Assembly: GCF_020283565.1 (NCBI RefSeq)
Contig: NC_060059.1
Coordinates: 46,830,572-46,894,571, forward strand
Reading direction: 5' to 3'
DNA from: Trifolium pratense
Taxonomy: Eukaryota; Streptophyta; Magnoliopsida; Fabales; Fabaceae
DNA: 64,000 nucleotides
Part shown: positions 45,284 to 58,219 of the stretch, one piece after another
How positions within the stretch are numbered: the stretch's first letter is position 1
Layout: every line of letters starts with the position of its first letter
The notes under the pieces: model-generated
What the model saw: the letters and a program-made list of their open reading frames with translations, nothing else
What the model was told of the DNA's origin: nothing
Databases searched by the model: none
Translations under genes and position numbers: made by a program

Positions 45284-46273
45284 TACATATACACTTTTGA
45301 TAAAAGGTTCAGGAACTTCCATTAGTCTTCCATCAGTCTTGTTAAAAGTGCAAGAAGAAAGTAACAAATGGCTAAATATAATCATAATAATGGACCAAAT
45401 ATAAAAATGTTATTATATTATCAATTTACCAATCAAAGATAATGAATTATTAATAAACCATGTCTCACATCCTTTACAAGTTTGATTTTAAAGCTCAAAT
45501 AGACATACAAATGCAAGCTTAATCTTGACATTTGTAGAGTGAAAACAATCATTTGCTCCACAAAAGGGAATGAGACGATGGCATCAACCTCTGCTTGCAA
45601 CCCTTATGAAATTCTTAGAACTTGGAGATTTCAGTAAAGAAGAACATTAGATAAACCAAATATAAAAGCATCAAATTCAGTGGTAAAGCTGCACTCAATG
45701 CAATAAAGCGCGTAAAAAAAATGGTCAAAAGGAAACTATAACACTTCTAACATAATAAATCACAATGTAGCACAACCAAACATCAAATTGTGTATTAAAT
45801 CTGAATATTAAAACAAATTATCCAAACAACTGACACATTGTTATGTCCTACTTCTTTCCATTGTGCAGCCATCAAATTGGAATGAATCTTTTAATTTGCA
45901 ATTCATGCAAAAGATGTACTAAATCAGATCAAGCATGTTTCTATGGCCAAATTCTGCATTAATAGAACATACATTGTTCACTACTAACTCATAAGCTTAT
46001 CAAATGAAACCATATACAAACCAGAAAACCAAAAAACCATATAATTTACTCCCTTTATCTATTCTAGAAACTGCAATCATTTCACATACAGCTACTAGGA
46101 AGATTACAATTCATTAAACTAAAATATCAAATACATTCATATAATAATGCTATTGAAAGTGTTGCATTCCATTTATTAAACTTTAGATATTACTGAAATA
46201 TTCCAAGCAAAAACAAAGATAACCCAACTGTATCAAGAAATGAAGAAAAGATAACCCTTGGAAGTCATGAACA

Positions 46274-47171
46274 TTACTGCTGCTCTTGCATTTCTCCTGC
46301 TGCACTTTTTTTCTTTAAAGCCTCCTCATCTTCTCTCTTTTGTTTCTTCCGTTCTATAATGAATTTCTGCCTTTCTCTAGCTTTTTCATAATCACTTTTA
46401 AGTCGCTTCTTTGACTTAATTGGATTTGGTCTTTCTTTGAACTTTGGTGCAGTGGACTTCTCGGAAGATGGTTCACCAACAACAACAATTGCTTTTGAAG
46501 ACTTAGACGGCGTCACTGACGACGGGTTTGTACCAATACCTTTAGAAAAAAGTAACTCCTCTGCCTTTTCCCCAGCTTCAAGAACACCATCAAGAAAAAT
46601 TTGAGAAGCCTCTGGATCTGCACAAACACGCGTAGAAAGCTGAATTGTAACAGCACAAATTTGTTGATATCGTTGTGCTTGGGTGGTGTCTTCAGTGCCA
46701 ACACTAACGGAAGATTTCAGCTTATCGACAGACGGACGCACATCTCTAGTCCAACGCTTCAAAACATATTGTGCAGGTATTGTCTTCAAACAATGATATT
46801 GCACAGAACCACCCAAGAACTCCAAGATTTTGAAAACATGTCGACATAAGAATCCCCTGTTCTCAAACATACGACATGTGCAACTAAAACTTTTGCTCCT
46901 AATGTCAACTGTGACAACCCTCTCATCAAGTCGATCAAGATCTTCAAAACTCGGGGACATAATTTCTTGAAATTCATCAGAATTTGAAGCCCCGCCATTA
47001 TCATTATCAGCATCATCATCATTATGATCATCTACTTCATCAGGATCATCAACCTTTTCAATTGTGAACACTTTGAAAAACTTATTTAACTCAGACCCTT
47101 TTGATGTGTCCTCCTGATAATAGTATTTGAAGAAAAGGTCATACTGCCTGTGGATAAATGCAAAAGAAGCT
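46274..47171 (-). pseudogene. FAR1/mudrA-like MULE transposase, C-terminal part with SWIM zinc finger
   Basis: The minus-strand frame carries the SWIM motif CTCRMFENRGFLCRH (CxC-x9-CxH) followed by QYVLKRWTRDVRP, both typical of the FAR1/FHY3 and Jittery-type MULE transposases. A basic Lys/Arg-rich tail ends at 46274. Upstream the frame is cut at 47171 by an LTR element; it resumes at 56214-56240 (MPSVVKKYTPAS). Beyond that the repeat family begins, so the catalytic DDE core is absent. It converges on the Ulp1-like gene, as in Kaonashi-type MULEs. Confidence 0.85.
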
Positions 47172-50100
47172 TGTAACACCCCCTTTTCAAAGACTGAAAA
47201 GAAGAGCGTCACAGTTCTCTACCCAAATTTAAATGCTTAAATACAAGTAAATAAAATTATGCTAGTTTATTTTTGGTAAAGGAAAAGTATAAGTGAGAAA
47301 TGTTCTCGAATATAAGTACTATTATTTTTATTTAAGAAAGTTTTCAAAATTCTCTTTATATAAATTATTTAGTAAGTCCATAAATAATATGCATCACTTA
47401 TATCAAACAATCATCTAGTAATTTTGCTCAAAGGATTTTCAAATATAAAACATTTTCATTTCACATAAGTATCTTACAATTTTTCAATATGAAATAATAA
47501 AAGATAAATTCCTACAAAAGACTCTAACCCACAAATGATCACAAGCTGGTCAAACACTAAGATACATGTCACCTAGAGAGTACTCCAATGACGTCATCAA
47601 TACATATCAAAGAGATCTTTCTCTTTAGGCTCCAAAGATAAACTAGATCACTAATCAACACTAACGGTCCTTGTATTATAATTAATGTCTCTCACAATCA
47701 CGTTTTCCTTTTCTCAATGAACTTCAACTTGAGTTCTTAGAATCCTGCACTAACTGTTGTAAGGGGTGAATCACTCGTACACAAGTTACCATCGTGATGA
47801 TGTCACAAGGTTACAGATAATATTATACAAGTATATACATTTATTTAATAGTATATATACATAACTGAGTATCTAATCATGTATTTAATTAAATAGAATC
47901 AAGTAGTCAAATAGTCACATATAGTCAAATAATCACAAAGTGAATTACATAAACATTATATCATCATCACTAATCAACAATTAGTCAGACAAGGAAAATC
48001 AAATATATCAATCATCAAATATATCAAACATCGAAATTGAATCATTTAAAATGTATATAAAATCTAATCATAATTCTTCACTCGAAGTTAGTCTTCTAAT
48101 TTGGTTAGTATTATCTTTATTCAACCTACTCCATGGAGACCTCTATTATGAGCGTAAGGCCGTTTCAACTGCCATAACATGGTCGTTTGCAAATCAACAT
48201 ATATCAAATATGTCTCAACCATTCTGGCCCGAGCGCTACACCTTATTATAGATAGTCCTGCACAGTCAGGTTTCACCACGTCGGGTTGTATGATTTCCTC
48301 CAGTCAGAGTGGCTATCTCTGACTATTGGTAGGAGTTCAAAACGCCGGTGATCCCCATTAGGTCTTGAGGCGACCTAGCCGAACCTATCCTCAGTCTTAC
48401 ATACATTATAGTACTGTAAGAAACACCCTGTTTTGCTCTTCACCTATCAAAGGTGATTAACTGTTCAACTTTTCAACTTAAATTTTCTTTGTCAATATCA
48501 ACTTGACATATTAATCCTCAAAACTCACCATACAACTTATGAGAGTTAACCTCAATTTTTCACCATAACACTCAAACATATGAACATTTTCAAATCATAT
48601 ATTGCAGAAGATTTATTCACACATATAATCAAACTAAAATCAATCACTCATCATTTAACATTTTGCACATACCTTAATGAATATAAATTACTATATAAAG
48701 TACACAACACCCCTAGTTATAACTAATAATATATATACAAGTAACACATTTCTTGTGCTCATCGAAACTTATTATTAGCGATTCCCCTTACCTCGAAGCT
48801 TTCCAAAATAACTCGAGCAATCACCTTCATCTAGGACACCTATTAACTCATCAAAACAACTATTTCTTAACTAACTAGAATTATAATTAAATTCTAACAA
48901 TACTAATGTATTAAAAGAAATTATGCAAGAACAGGAACCTAACATAATTAAGAAAATTGCATGACATCTACTTCTTATTCTCATACGTGTATATGGTTTC
49001 ATAGTAAATGAAACAAAGACTTTCAACTCATCATATGAATCCAAAGTTTAGAAGTATCTTGTTACCAACTTGTTACATAATTACACTTTACTTGTGATCA
49101 CTTAAAGAATCAATAAGGGTACTAGACATGAGTTCATTGCTAATATAAAATCAAGTGAAAATAGACAACCTGTTAACTAAAACATTTGAGTAAGTGCTCT
49201 GTTTTTAGCAATATTGGAAAAAGACTCTTAGTTTTCATAGAGTTGGCTTAAGCTAAAAACTAGAAGAATTGCATAAGTGCTCTGTTTCCTTCATAAGTAA
49301 TAATAAGACTATAGCTACATTAAAGATCTTGGAAGTTATTGAAAATACAAGTGTCTAAAGGTTTTTAGAATGAATGAAAGAGACAAGTTTTAAAAAGACA
49401 AACAAACAGAACAAGAAAACATTGGAGAATGAAAAGAAAGAAAATATTCAAACCTTGAAATTCCTAGCTTCGTGTGACAGTGATGGTTTGTGTGGGATTG
49501 ATAAAGATTAAGGTTCTATTTATAGGGGAGTTTCAATGATGATTATGGACAATTAGGAGACCACGTTTTCTCTTCTACTTAAGCCCACGTTTTCATTTCC
49601 ACTTGTGAAGAAAGATTAAGCCACGTTAATACATGAGGTGTAACTCCTATCTCTTAAGAGTTCATCCCTATCTCTTAATTTTTATTTAAATTTTTCATTT
49701 AATTTTAATAACATAGATATTTTTTTCTGGTCTAAAAGATATTTTTATTTTCTTTTTCTACGATATAAATTTATACTGTTGAGTAAACTACTGTTCGAAA
49801 TTCGGTAGAATTTTAAGCCCAAACTTTTATCATAGCCTACTAAAATATTTCATGATTGATTTCTAAAATTATTTTTCTTAAATTCACAGTCTAGAGAAAA
49901 TATTAATTATCAATCTACACAAAATAAATATACTATCAAAGCACACCTAAAATAATTCAGAAATATTAGGTATCACAATGACATATTTTCATAAACTATT
50001 TATTTTTAAGGGTTTATACCTTTACACTACTAGTTCTGAAATTTAAACCATAGCTTACATCAAATTAATAGATTAGATTTATAGATTTTCTTTATCTAAA

Positions 50101-50277
50101 ATTCATTTCCAAGAAAATAATTACTTAAACATTCTCATACTTTAGACACGTAACTAGGACTAACATGATATTGTATACTATTGTGAAAATATAACTAAAT
50201 CATCAAATTTATTTTATAAAAATACTTAAATTAATAATATAAAGAAAATATTAGTTTATAAAATTTGGGGTGTTACA
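47172..50277 (-). repeat. 3' LTR of the LARD-like element
   Basis: 3106 bp; left copy. Contains a 66-codon chance ORF that is repeated in the other LTR. Confidence 0.93.
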
Positions 50278-53102
50278 TTACTACCCCTCTTAAAAAAATT
50301 TCGTCCTCGAAATTTGTAATCAAAGAAATATATGACAACTATCTTATAGTTAGAGAAATTTAGTAACTTCGAATTATATAATTAAGAGCATATGTACATA
50401 ATCTCCTTACCCAAAGATAATAATAATAAAGATAGATACTTCTCTAAGAATTCATTTGATAAATATAATAGACTTAACTTTTAATATATCATGTTCCTAT
50501 GATTTTCTATAGCCTTGCTAAAGTTACAATCAAAACTTAAAAATTTTCTTTTATACACATTTAAAATCTAAACTTACCCCAAAAAGATCCAACTTCAATT
50601 ACGGCCATACCTACCTAGTAAACTTATCATAAAAAAATTTGACTTCACTATTTCTAGTCTACTATTAATAATCTTTTAAAAAAAATCATTTATCTTAACA
50701 CTAAAATCATATTATCATTACCTTTCTTGACATTGAATATCAGCGACCATAGTACTATTTCCTATTCTTAGCATTAGATATAGGTCTTTCAAACATCATA
50801 TAGTGTAATCAAAACTTAACCATCACTATTCTTAATACTACTTATAAAATTCATTCCTATAAGTTCAACTTCCATAATAATTTTTGAATTCACATTTATC
50901 TTCAAAAATGTATGTATTTATATCTTAACTACATTTCTAAATCTTAGCAATTTTCTAATCTACAAATAAAGTTCCTAGTCCAATCACTATACTTTCAACT
51001 TTATTATCTTTGTTATATAAAGCTAAATTTTCAAACTTAGATGCCACACAAGTTCATTCTACACTTGCAAAATTAAGCACAATTCTATGTATTGAAAATT
51101 TCTAATATTTAAATCAAAATTCATAATCCGATCAATATTTTCCAATCTCCAACTTCTTCTTTTTTTTCTTCCTAAACTCGGTATATAATCTAAGAATCGA
51201 TAAATCCAAAAAATCAATCTTACTTACACTAGTAGAAATCCAACTCAAGGTGGGACAATTTATGTATAGGCTGATATGTTTTTTTTTATTTTCTATATAC
51301 CACACAAACTCTTTCTATACCATTAAAATTATATCAAAAGATTAGTCATGCTTTTACTATAATTCTATCTTGGTAGAAACTAAAGTTTCATCTAAAACTA
51401 AAATAAAGATTCTTCTTCTAAGAAGTTCATAGGATTAATATATACCTACTATATATTCTCCACTATTCCAAAGTGAACCACTCAACTTAAACCACAACAC
51501 CATTTCGATATTAAAACCTCCATTTATATTGTTTGACTCTCCTCAAAACTTATTATTTACTATATCATTACTTGAAGCTCAAGTCTTCATACTTACTTAG
51601 ATATCTTCCCTTAACCATACTATCCAATAGAAATTCTTTTGTCAACTATAGTTCTTACAACTAACTCTAAATCTACTCACTTTTTCTTTTCTAAAAAAAA
51701 TAAAATCTACTCATACTTTTTCTTTTGAAAGATAATCTATTTATATTTGCAGCAAGTGTGTGCTATAATTTCCAACTAAAAGTATTCAATCATATTCTTA
51801 ATAACTAAAATTAAACTTTCTAAAATACACCACAATCAAATATCTCAAACTCATCGTTAAATATATTTTATTTTCACTTATCAAAATAATCATATTTCAT
51901 CAATTCTAAAATTTACTCTAGTAGTCTTGTATTGGTTCATCCTATAGAACTAGTTTGTTTCACATAACTTACTCCAATGTAAAATTGACCATAGACACAC
52001 TCTTCCAATTTTAACATAATTAACCTTAACCATGAGTCTTAATTTATTTATTTTCTTAAAATTTTGAAACAACACAATTTTATTTATAATAATTCTTACA
52101 TAACTACAATAAATGCCTATAATAGGAGAAACACAACAAGAACAAAAATTGTGCAAGCATAGCATGACCAACAAAACATAGCAAAACCAATACACCATAC
52201 TAGAAACCAAAACAATCAGTTTGTACTTACCTAACCACAAAAATGCAGCAACGCGGCAGTTAGCCTAATAACTAAAAAAAAAAAAATAAGGAATCTTATA
52301 CCATCAAAAACAAAGACTAGCAAAGCAAAATCTCGTGTCCCTAAAATTTTACCTTAACAAACTATTACTTAAATTTCTTTAGGATTTACTATGATTTTTT
52401 TTTTCGTATCGTAATACCATTTCTAAAAATTGGCATCCGCACTAAAGTCTACTAAATTCCATGCTCACATATTATTCAACTAGCCATAAGCTAACACAAT
52501 GTGACATATTCTTGAACTACATAATTACCTACATATATGACCATTGATTCTCTTAGTGAAGTAAAATTTCAATCCATAAGACTCTCAAACAAGCAAGACC
52601 TTACTATACTCTAAGTCTATCATAACATTATCATAATTATTAGTCATATAAAATTAATGTTTCCCTAAACATTCTAAGATATTTCTATGATTTCCTATTA
52701 TTACTCATTCTCTATGAACTAATTATGCATATAGAAAAATCATTAGATCTCATTATTATCTATTTATCCATACTAGTCAACCAACTATATTCTCAATAAT
52801 TTAAAGTATCAAAATCTTTCAATGTAGTTCCTTAATCTACTTAGAAAAAGAAAATTGACTAACCATCAGGAGTTCTACTCATTCTGACATATATCCATGT
52901 TGTCATCATCTGCACTAAAATGACTCACAAAATTTCCATTACGATTAGACCATCCTTATACCCCATATACAAACTTAGAATGAAAACACTTTTATCTTAC
53001 AATTTCACATAACAAAAGCAAACATAGATGACACAACAAAAGCATCATGAACCTATTCCCCAAAGACTCCCGAAAGACTCGACCAGCTCTGATACCACTA
53101 AT
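50278..53102 (-). other. Internal region of the LARD-like element, non-coding
   Basis: 2825 bp, very AT-rich, with no gag or pol motif and no long ORF on either strand. It holds the PPT at the left end and the primer site at the right end. Confidence 0.8.
53086..53097 (-). other. Primer binding site of the LARD-like element
   Basis: Minus strand TGGTATCAGAGC, complementary to the initiator tRNA-Met 3' end, five bases inside the 5' LTR. It fixes the element's orientation. Confidence 0.92.
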
Positions 53103-56100
53103 TGTAACACCCCCTTTTCAAAGACTGAAAAGAAGAGCGTCACAGTTCTCTACCCAAATTTAAATGCTTAAATACAAGTAAATAAAATTATGCTAGTTTA
53201 TTTTTGGTAAAGGAAAAGTATAAGTGAGAAATGTTCTCGAATATAAGTACTATTATTTTTATTTAAGAAAGTTTTCAAAATTCTCTTTATATAAATTATT
53301 TAGTAAGTCCATAAATAATATGCATCACTTATATCAAACAATCATCTAGTAATTTTGCTCAAAGGATTTTCAAATATAAAACATTTTCATTTCACATAAG
53401 TATCTTACAATTTTTCAATATGAAATAATAAAAGATAAATTCCTACAAAAGACTCTAACCCACAAATGATCACAAGCTGGTCAAACACTAAGATACATGT
53501 CACCTAGAGAGTACTCCAATGACGTCATCAATACATATCAAAGAGATCTTTCTCTTTAGGCTCCAAAGATAAACTAGATCACTAATCAACACTAACGGTC
53601 CTTGTATTATAATTAATGTCTCTCACAATCACGTTTTCCTTTTCTCAATGAACTTCAACTTGAGTTCTTAGAATCCTGCACTAACTGTTGTAAGGGGTGA
53701 ATCACTCGTACACAAGTTACCATCGTGATGATGTCACAAGGTTACAGATAATATTATACAAGTATATACATTTATTTAATAGTATATATACATAACTGAG
53801 TATCTAATCATGTATTTAATTAAATAGAATCAAGTAGTCAAATAGTCACATATAGTCAAATAATCACAAAGTGAATTACATAAACATTATATCATCATCA
53901 CTAATCAACAATTAGTCAGACAAGGAAAATCAAATATATCAATCATCAAATATATCAAACATCGAAATTGAATCATTTAAAATGTATATAAAATCTAATC
54001 ATAATTCTTCACTCGAAGTTAGTCTTCTAATTTGGTTAGTATTATCTTTATTCAACCTACTCCATGGAGACCTCTATTATGAGCGTAAGGCCGTTTCAAC
54101 TGCCATAACATGGTCGTTTGCAAATCAACATATATCAAATATGTCTCAACCATTCTGGCCCGAGCGCTACACCTTATTATAGATAGTCCTGCACAGTCAG
54201 GTTTCACCACGTCGGGTTGTATGATTTCCTCCAGTCAGAGTGGCTATCTCTGACTATTGGTAGGAGTTCAAAACGCCGGTGATCCCCATTAGGTCTTGAG
54301 GCGACCTAGCCGAACCTATCCTCAGTCTTACATACATTATAGTACTGTAAGAAACACCCTGTTTTGCTCTTCACCTATCAAAGGTGATTAACTGTTCAAC
54401 TTTTCAACTTAAATTTTCTTTGTCAATATCAACTTGACATATTAATCCTCAAAACTCACCATACAACTTATGAGAGTTAACCTCAATTTTTCACCATAAC
54501 ACTCAAACATATGAACATTTTCAAATCATATATTGCAGAAGATTTATTCACACATATAATCAAACTAAAATCAATCACTCATCATTTAACATTTTGCACA
54601 TACCTTAATGAATATAAATTACTATATAAAGTACACAACACCCCTAGTTATAACTAATAATATATATACAAGTAACACATTTCTTGTGCTCATCGAAACT
54701 TATTATTAGCGATTCCCCTTACCTCGAAGCTTTCCAAAATAACTCGAGCAATCACCTTCATCTAGGACACCTATTAACTCATCAAAACAACTATTTCTTA
54801 ACTAACTAGAATTATAATTAAATTCTAACAATACTAATGTATTAAAAGAAATTATGCAAGAACAGGAACCTAACATAATTAAGAAAATTGCATGACATCT
54901 ACTTCTTATTCTCATACGTGTATATGGTTTCATAGTAAATGAAACAAAGACTTTCAACTCATCATATGAATCCAAAGTTTAGAAGTATCTTGTTACCAAC
55001 TTGTTACATAATTACACTTTACTTGTGATCACTTAAAGAATCAATAAGGGTACTAGACATGAGTTCATTGCTAATATAAAATCAAGTGAAAATAGACAAC
55101 CTGTTAACTAAAACATTTGAGTAAGTGCTCTGTTTTTAGCAATATTGGAAAAAGACTCTTAGTTTTCATAGAGTTGGCTTAAGCTAAAAACTAGAAGAAT
55201 TGCATAAGTGCTCTGTTTCCTTCATAAGTAATAATAAGACTATAGCTACATTAAAGATCTTGGAAGTTATTGAAAATACAAGTGTCTAAAGGTTTTTAGA
55301 ATGAATGAAAGAGACAAGTTTTAAAAAGACAAACAAACAGAACAAGAAAACATTGGAGAATGAAAAGAAAGAAAATATTCAAACCTTGAAATTCCTAGCT
55401 TCGTGTGACAGTGATGGTTTGTGTGGGATTGATAAAGATTAAGGTTCTATTTATAGGGGAGTTTCAATGATGATTATGGACAATTAGGAGACCACGTTTT
55501 CTCTTCTACTTAAGCCCACGTTTTCATTTCCACTTGTGAAGAAAGATTAAGCCACGTTAATACATGAGGTGTAACTCCTATCTCTTAAGAGTTCATCCCT
55601 ATCTCTTAATTTTTATTTAAATTTTTCATTTAATTTTAATAACATAGATATTTTTTTCTGGTCTAAAAGATATTTTTATTTTCTTTTTCTACGATATAAA
55701 TTTATACTGTTGAGTAAACTACTGTTCGAAATTCGGTAGAATTTTAAGCCCAAACTTTTATCATAGCCTACTAAAATATTTCATGATTGATTTCTAAAAT
55801 TATTTTTCTTAAATTCACAGTCTAGAGAAAATATTAATTATCAATCTACACAAAATAAATATACTATCAAAGCACACCTAAAATAATTCAGAAATATTAG
55901 GTATCACAATGACATATTTTCATAAACTATTTATTTTTAAGGGTTTATACCTTTACACTACTAGTTCTGAAATTTAAACCATAGCTTACATCAAATTAAT
56001 AGATTAGATTTATAGATTTTCTTTATCTAAAATTCATTTCCAAGAAAATAATTACTTAAACATTCTCATACTTTAGACACGTAACTAGGACTAACATGAT

Positions 56101-56208
56101 ATTGTATACTATTGTGAAAATATAACTAAATCATCAAATTTATTTTATAAAAATACTTAAATTAATAATATAAAGAAAATATTAGTTTATAAAATTTGGG
56201 GTGTTACA
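53103..56208 (-). repeat. 5' LTR of the LARD-like element
   Basis: 3106 bp; right copy. The segments I compared along its length match the left copy exactly. Confidence 0.93.
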
Positions 56209-56245
56209 AAGCTGGTGTGTACTTCTTTACAACGGATGGCATCAG
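56209..56245 (-). pseudogene. Transposase fragment on the far side of the LTR element
   Basis: After the AAGCT duplication (56209-56213) the frame of the 46274-47171 fragment continues for about nine residues with a possible ATG. Without the insertion the two parts join in frame. Confidence 0.7.
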
Positions 56246-57108
56246 TTGATGGTTTCAGTGTATATTTGTTTCTTCATATGTTGCTAGTTATGTGTATATT
56301 TGTTTCAATTAGAAAGAACTACAATCTAATTGTTTACAAAAGACATTATAATTGAATCAAAATCAAAATCAAGATCAAAAGCAAAATCAACTTAGAATAA
56401 CATATCAGAATCAAAGTATTCAATTAGGAAATGGTGATGAATGTTGTTTTTGCCTGAAACCATAATACTTGCCTAATGGTTTCAGGCAAAAACAACATTC
56501 ATCCATATGAGATTCAAACTCAAAATCAAAATCCATAAATATACATTTCAATCAAAAACCAGAAATATAACAATAAAAATCAAAGTATTCAAGCATTCAA
56601 GCATGCAAAAGTTAAACATATTCAAGCATGCAAAATTATACACAACTAGCTAGCTACGTATGGTAGGGGGATATACAAAACACCTAAAAAAAGAGAAATA
56701 TAACATTGAAACCATAAGTATGGTTTTATGGTTTCAGCAAGTTATAAACTGAAACCATTTACCAAGAGTAATGGTTTCAGTGTATAAACTACTGAAAGTC
56801 AAACTTCAGATATATTCCAGCTTTAAATGAACCAAATCAAAACAAATTACAACATATATAAAGCAATCACTAGCCAATGGTTTCAATGTATAACCTATCT
56901 GAAACCATTCAACATCAAAAATGGTTTCACTGTATAACCTATCTGAAACCATTACATATAAAAAAAAACTATTTAAAATTATACACAATTGATAACTAGA
57001 TAGCACAACCAGGGTGAATATAAGCGTATATGAAAATATGCAATATCAGATCAGTCAATCAGGGTGAATATAAAAATGCATATGTATAACACATACCTTT
57101 GATTCAAA
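56246..57108. other. Right flank of the old MULE, rich in palindromic repeats
   Basis: No exon recognised. It holds TGAAACCAT palindromes at 56455-56490, 56705-56790 and 56876-56955 and an inverted copy of the repeat seen at 10712. The terminal inverted repeat of the MULE could not be located. Confidence 0.6.
56634..56793 (-). repeat. MULE-associated repeat, inverted copy
   Basis: Reads on the minus strand as the 10712-10890 unit: palindrome, TGAAACCATAAAACC, CTTTTTTTAGGTGTTTTGTA, CTAGCTAGTTGTG. It is the only copy seen in this orientation and lies at the opposite side of the MULE remnant. Confidence 0.85.
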
Positions 57109-57798
57109 TGAAGGAAAATCGCACTTAAAACAGAGTGTAAAACGCAGCGGAAATTAAAATTTTCCTTCGATGGATCCTTGCGAATGGACATGATCAGGGT
57201 TTCGATTATTACCTTTGAAGAACAATTCCTCGATTCTGAATTGATCACAAGAACCGCACGATCGCAGCACCTCTAGCCGGTCCACACGAACAGTTTCCGT
57301 TCACCTCTTAGTGCTAGCTGCAAGACGACGGTAGAGGGAGATTTAGTGTGGTTAGGGTTTTAGAGAATTTTAGGGTTTCTCTAAAATTCGTATTATGTGT
57401 GTAACCCAGACTGAATTGCATAAGGCTCTATTTATAGAGCTTCTTATGTTGTCTTCAAGCCAAAGCGGTTATTGGACTTCGCAAGCCCAATAACCTACTG
57501 TTACTAATCGCACCCCACTAATAAGTCATACTTATTTCTCCCGTCATTAACTGTCCTTATGTGTGTGACCCTGTAGGTTCCTATGACGTTGGCAATAATA
57601 TTAATCTCAATATTATAAACAGTGAGCGGTATCTAGCAACACATCACTGCTACCCAAGTCATAAGAATGTCACGTGATCTGACAAACCTTTCCGTGATAA
57701 ATATCTTGTGTATAATTACCCTTTCCGTGACAATACTGTGAACACAAGGCATAGTCTGTCACCCTTGTTAAGTTCAATATTGGGCCCATAGACATATC
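57109..57798 (-). mobile_element. LTR fragment (same family as the solo LTR 59224-60524), cut by the LINE
   Basis: Starts TGAAGGAAAATCGCACTTAA and follows 59224 onward for about 690 bp with a few substitutions and one internal gap. It breaks off in CCATAGACATATC, where LINE leader sequence begins. The rest would lie beyond the window if the LINE inserted into it. Confidence 0.85.
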
Positions 57799-58219
57799 AT
57801 CCTTGTCGCCTCTCGATTCTGCGATTTAAGGTTCTTTGTTAAGTTGTTTCCCTGTTTTTGCGATGGTGTTTCTATCACCAATCTGATTAGCGTCGTTCAC
57901 AGTATTGTCTCTGTCTCTCGTTAGGCTTGCAGCAAAGGCAAAACATTCAAGGGGTTTTGCCAGGGTTATTGGAAATTATAGCAAGATAGCCACGGGGTCT
58001 TGCTAGGGATTTGGGGTTGTCTCCGTTGTGAGAGTTGCGTTAGTTTATCTCTCCGTTATCGTGAGAGTTGTGCGTTTTCGTTTCTGTTTGCTTTGCTCTG
58101 TCTTCCTGTTTGTCACGGTGTGCTTTAATCTTCTGGTTGCGCCGCGTTTTCGAATTTGAAGAGTTGTTGCTTGTAAGTCTGTTCTGGTTTTTGTGGCTGT
58201 TCTGCGCTTTGTTTTCACC

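Larger units (their letters stand above)
44202..46273. other. Spacer between convergent MULE genes
   Basis: No coding exon recognised. It separates the end of the Ulp1-like gene (plus) from the end of the transposase fragment (minus) and holds two clusters of TGAAACCAT palindromes. The rest is AT-rich without clear structure. Confidence 0.6.
47172..56208 (-). mobile_element. Non-autonomous LTR retrotransposon with 3106-bp LTRs (LARD-like)
   Basis: Target-site duplication AAGCT (47167-47171 and 56209-56213). LTRs 47172-50277 and 53103-56208 are each 3106 bp (TGTAACACCCCC…GGGGTGTTACA) and appear identical at a constant offset of 5931. The minus-strand primer site TGGTATCAGAGC (53097-53086) matches initiator tRNA-Met. 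PPT region AAGAGGGGTAGTAA (50291-50278) is preceded by TTTCGAGGACGAAA, a phrase common in plant Ty3/gypsy 3' ends. The internal part codes for nothing recognisable, so mobilisation would need proteins from a related element. Confidence 0.93.

Noticed and set aside
48051..54182. Two identical 66-codon ORFs, at 48051-48251 and 53982-54182
   Set aside because: They sit at the same position in the two LTRs of one element (offset 5931); identity reflects LTR duplication, and the peptide has no recognisable domain.
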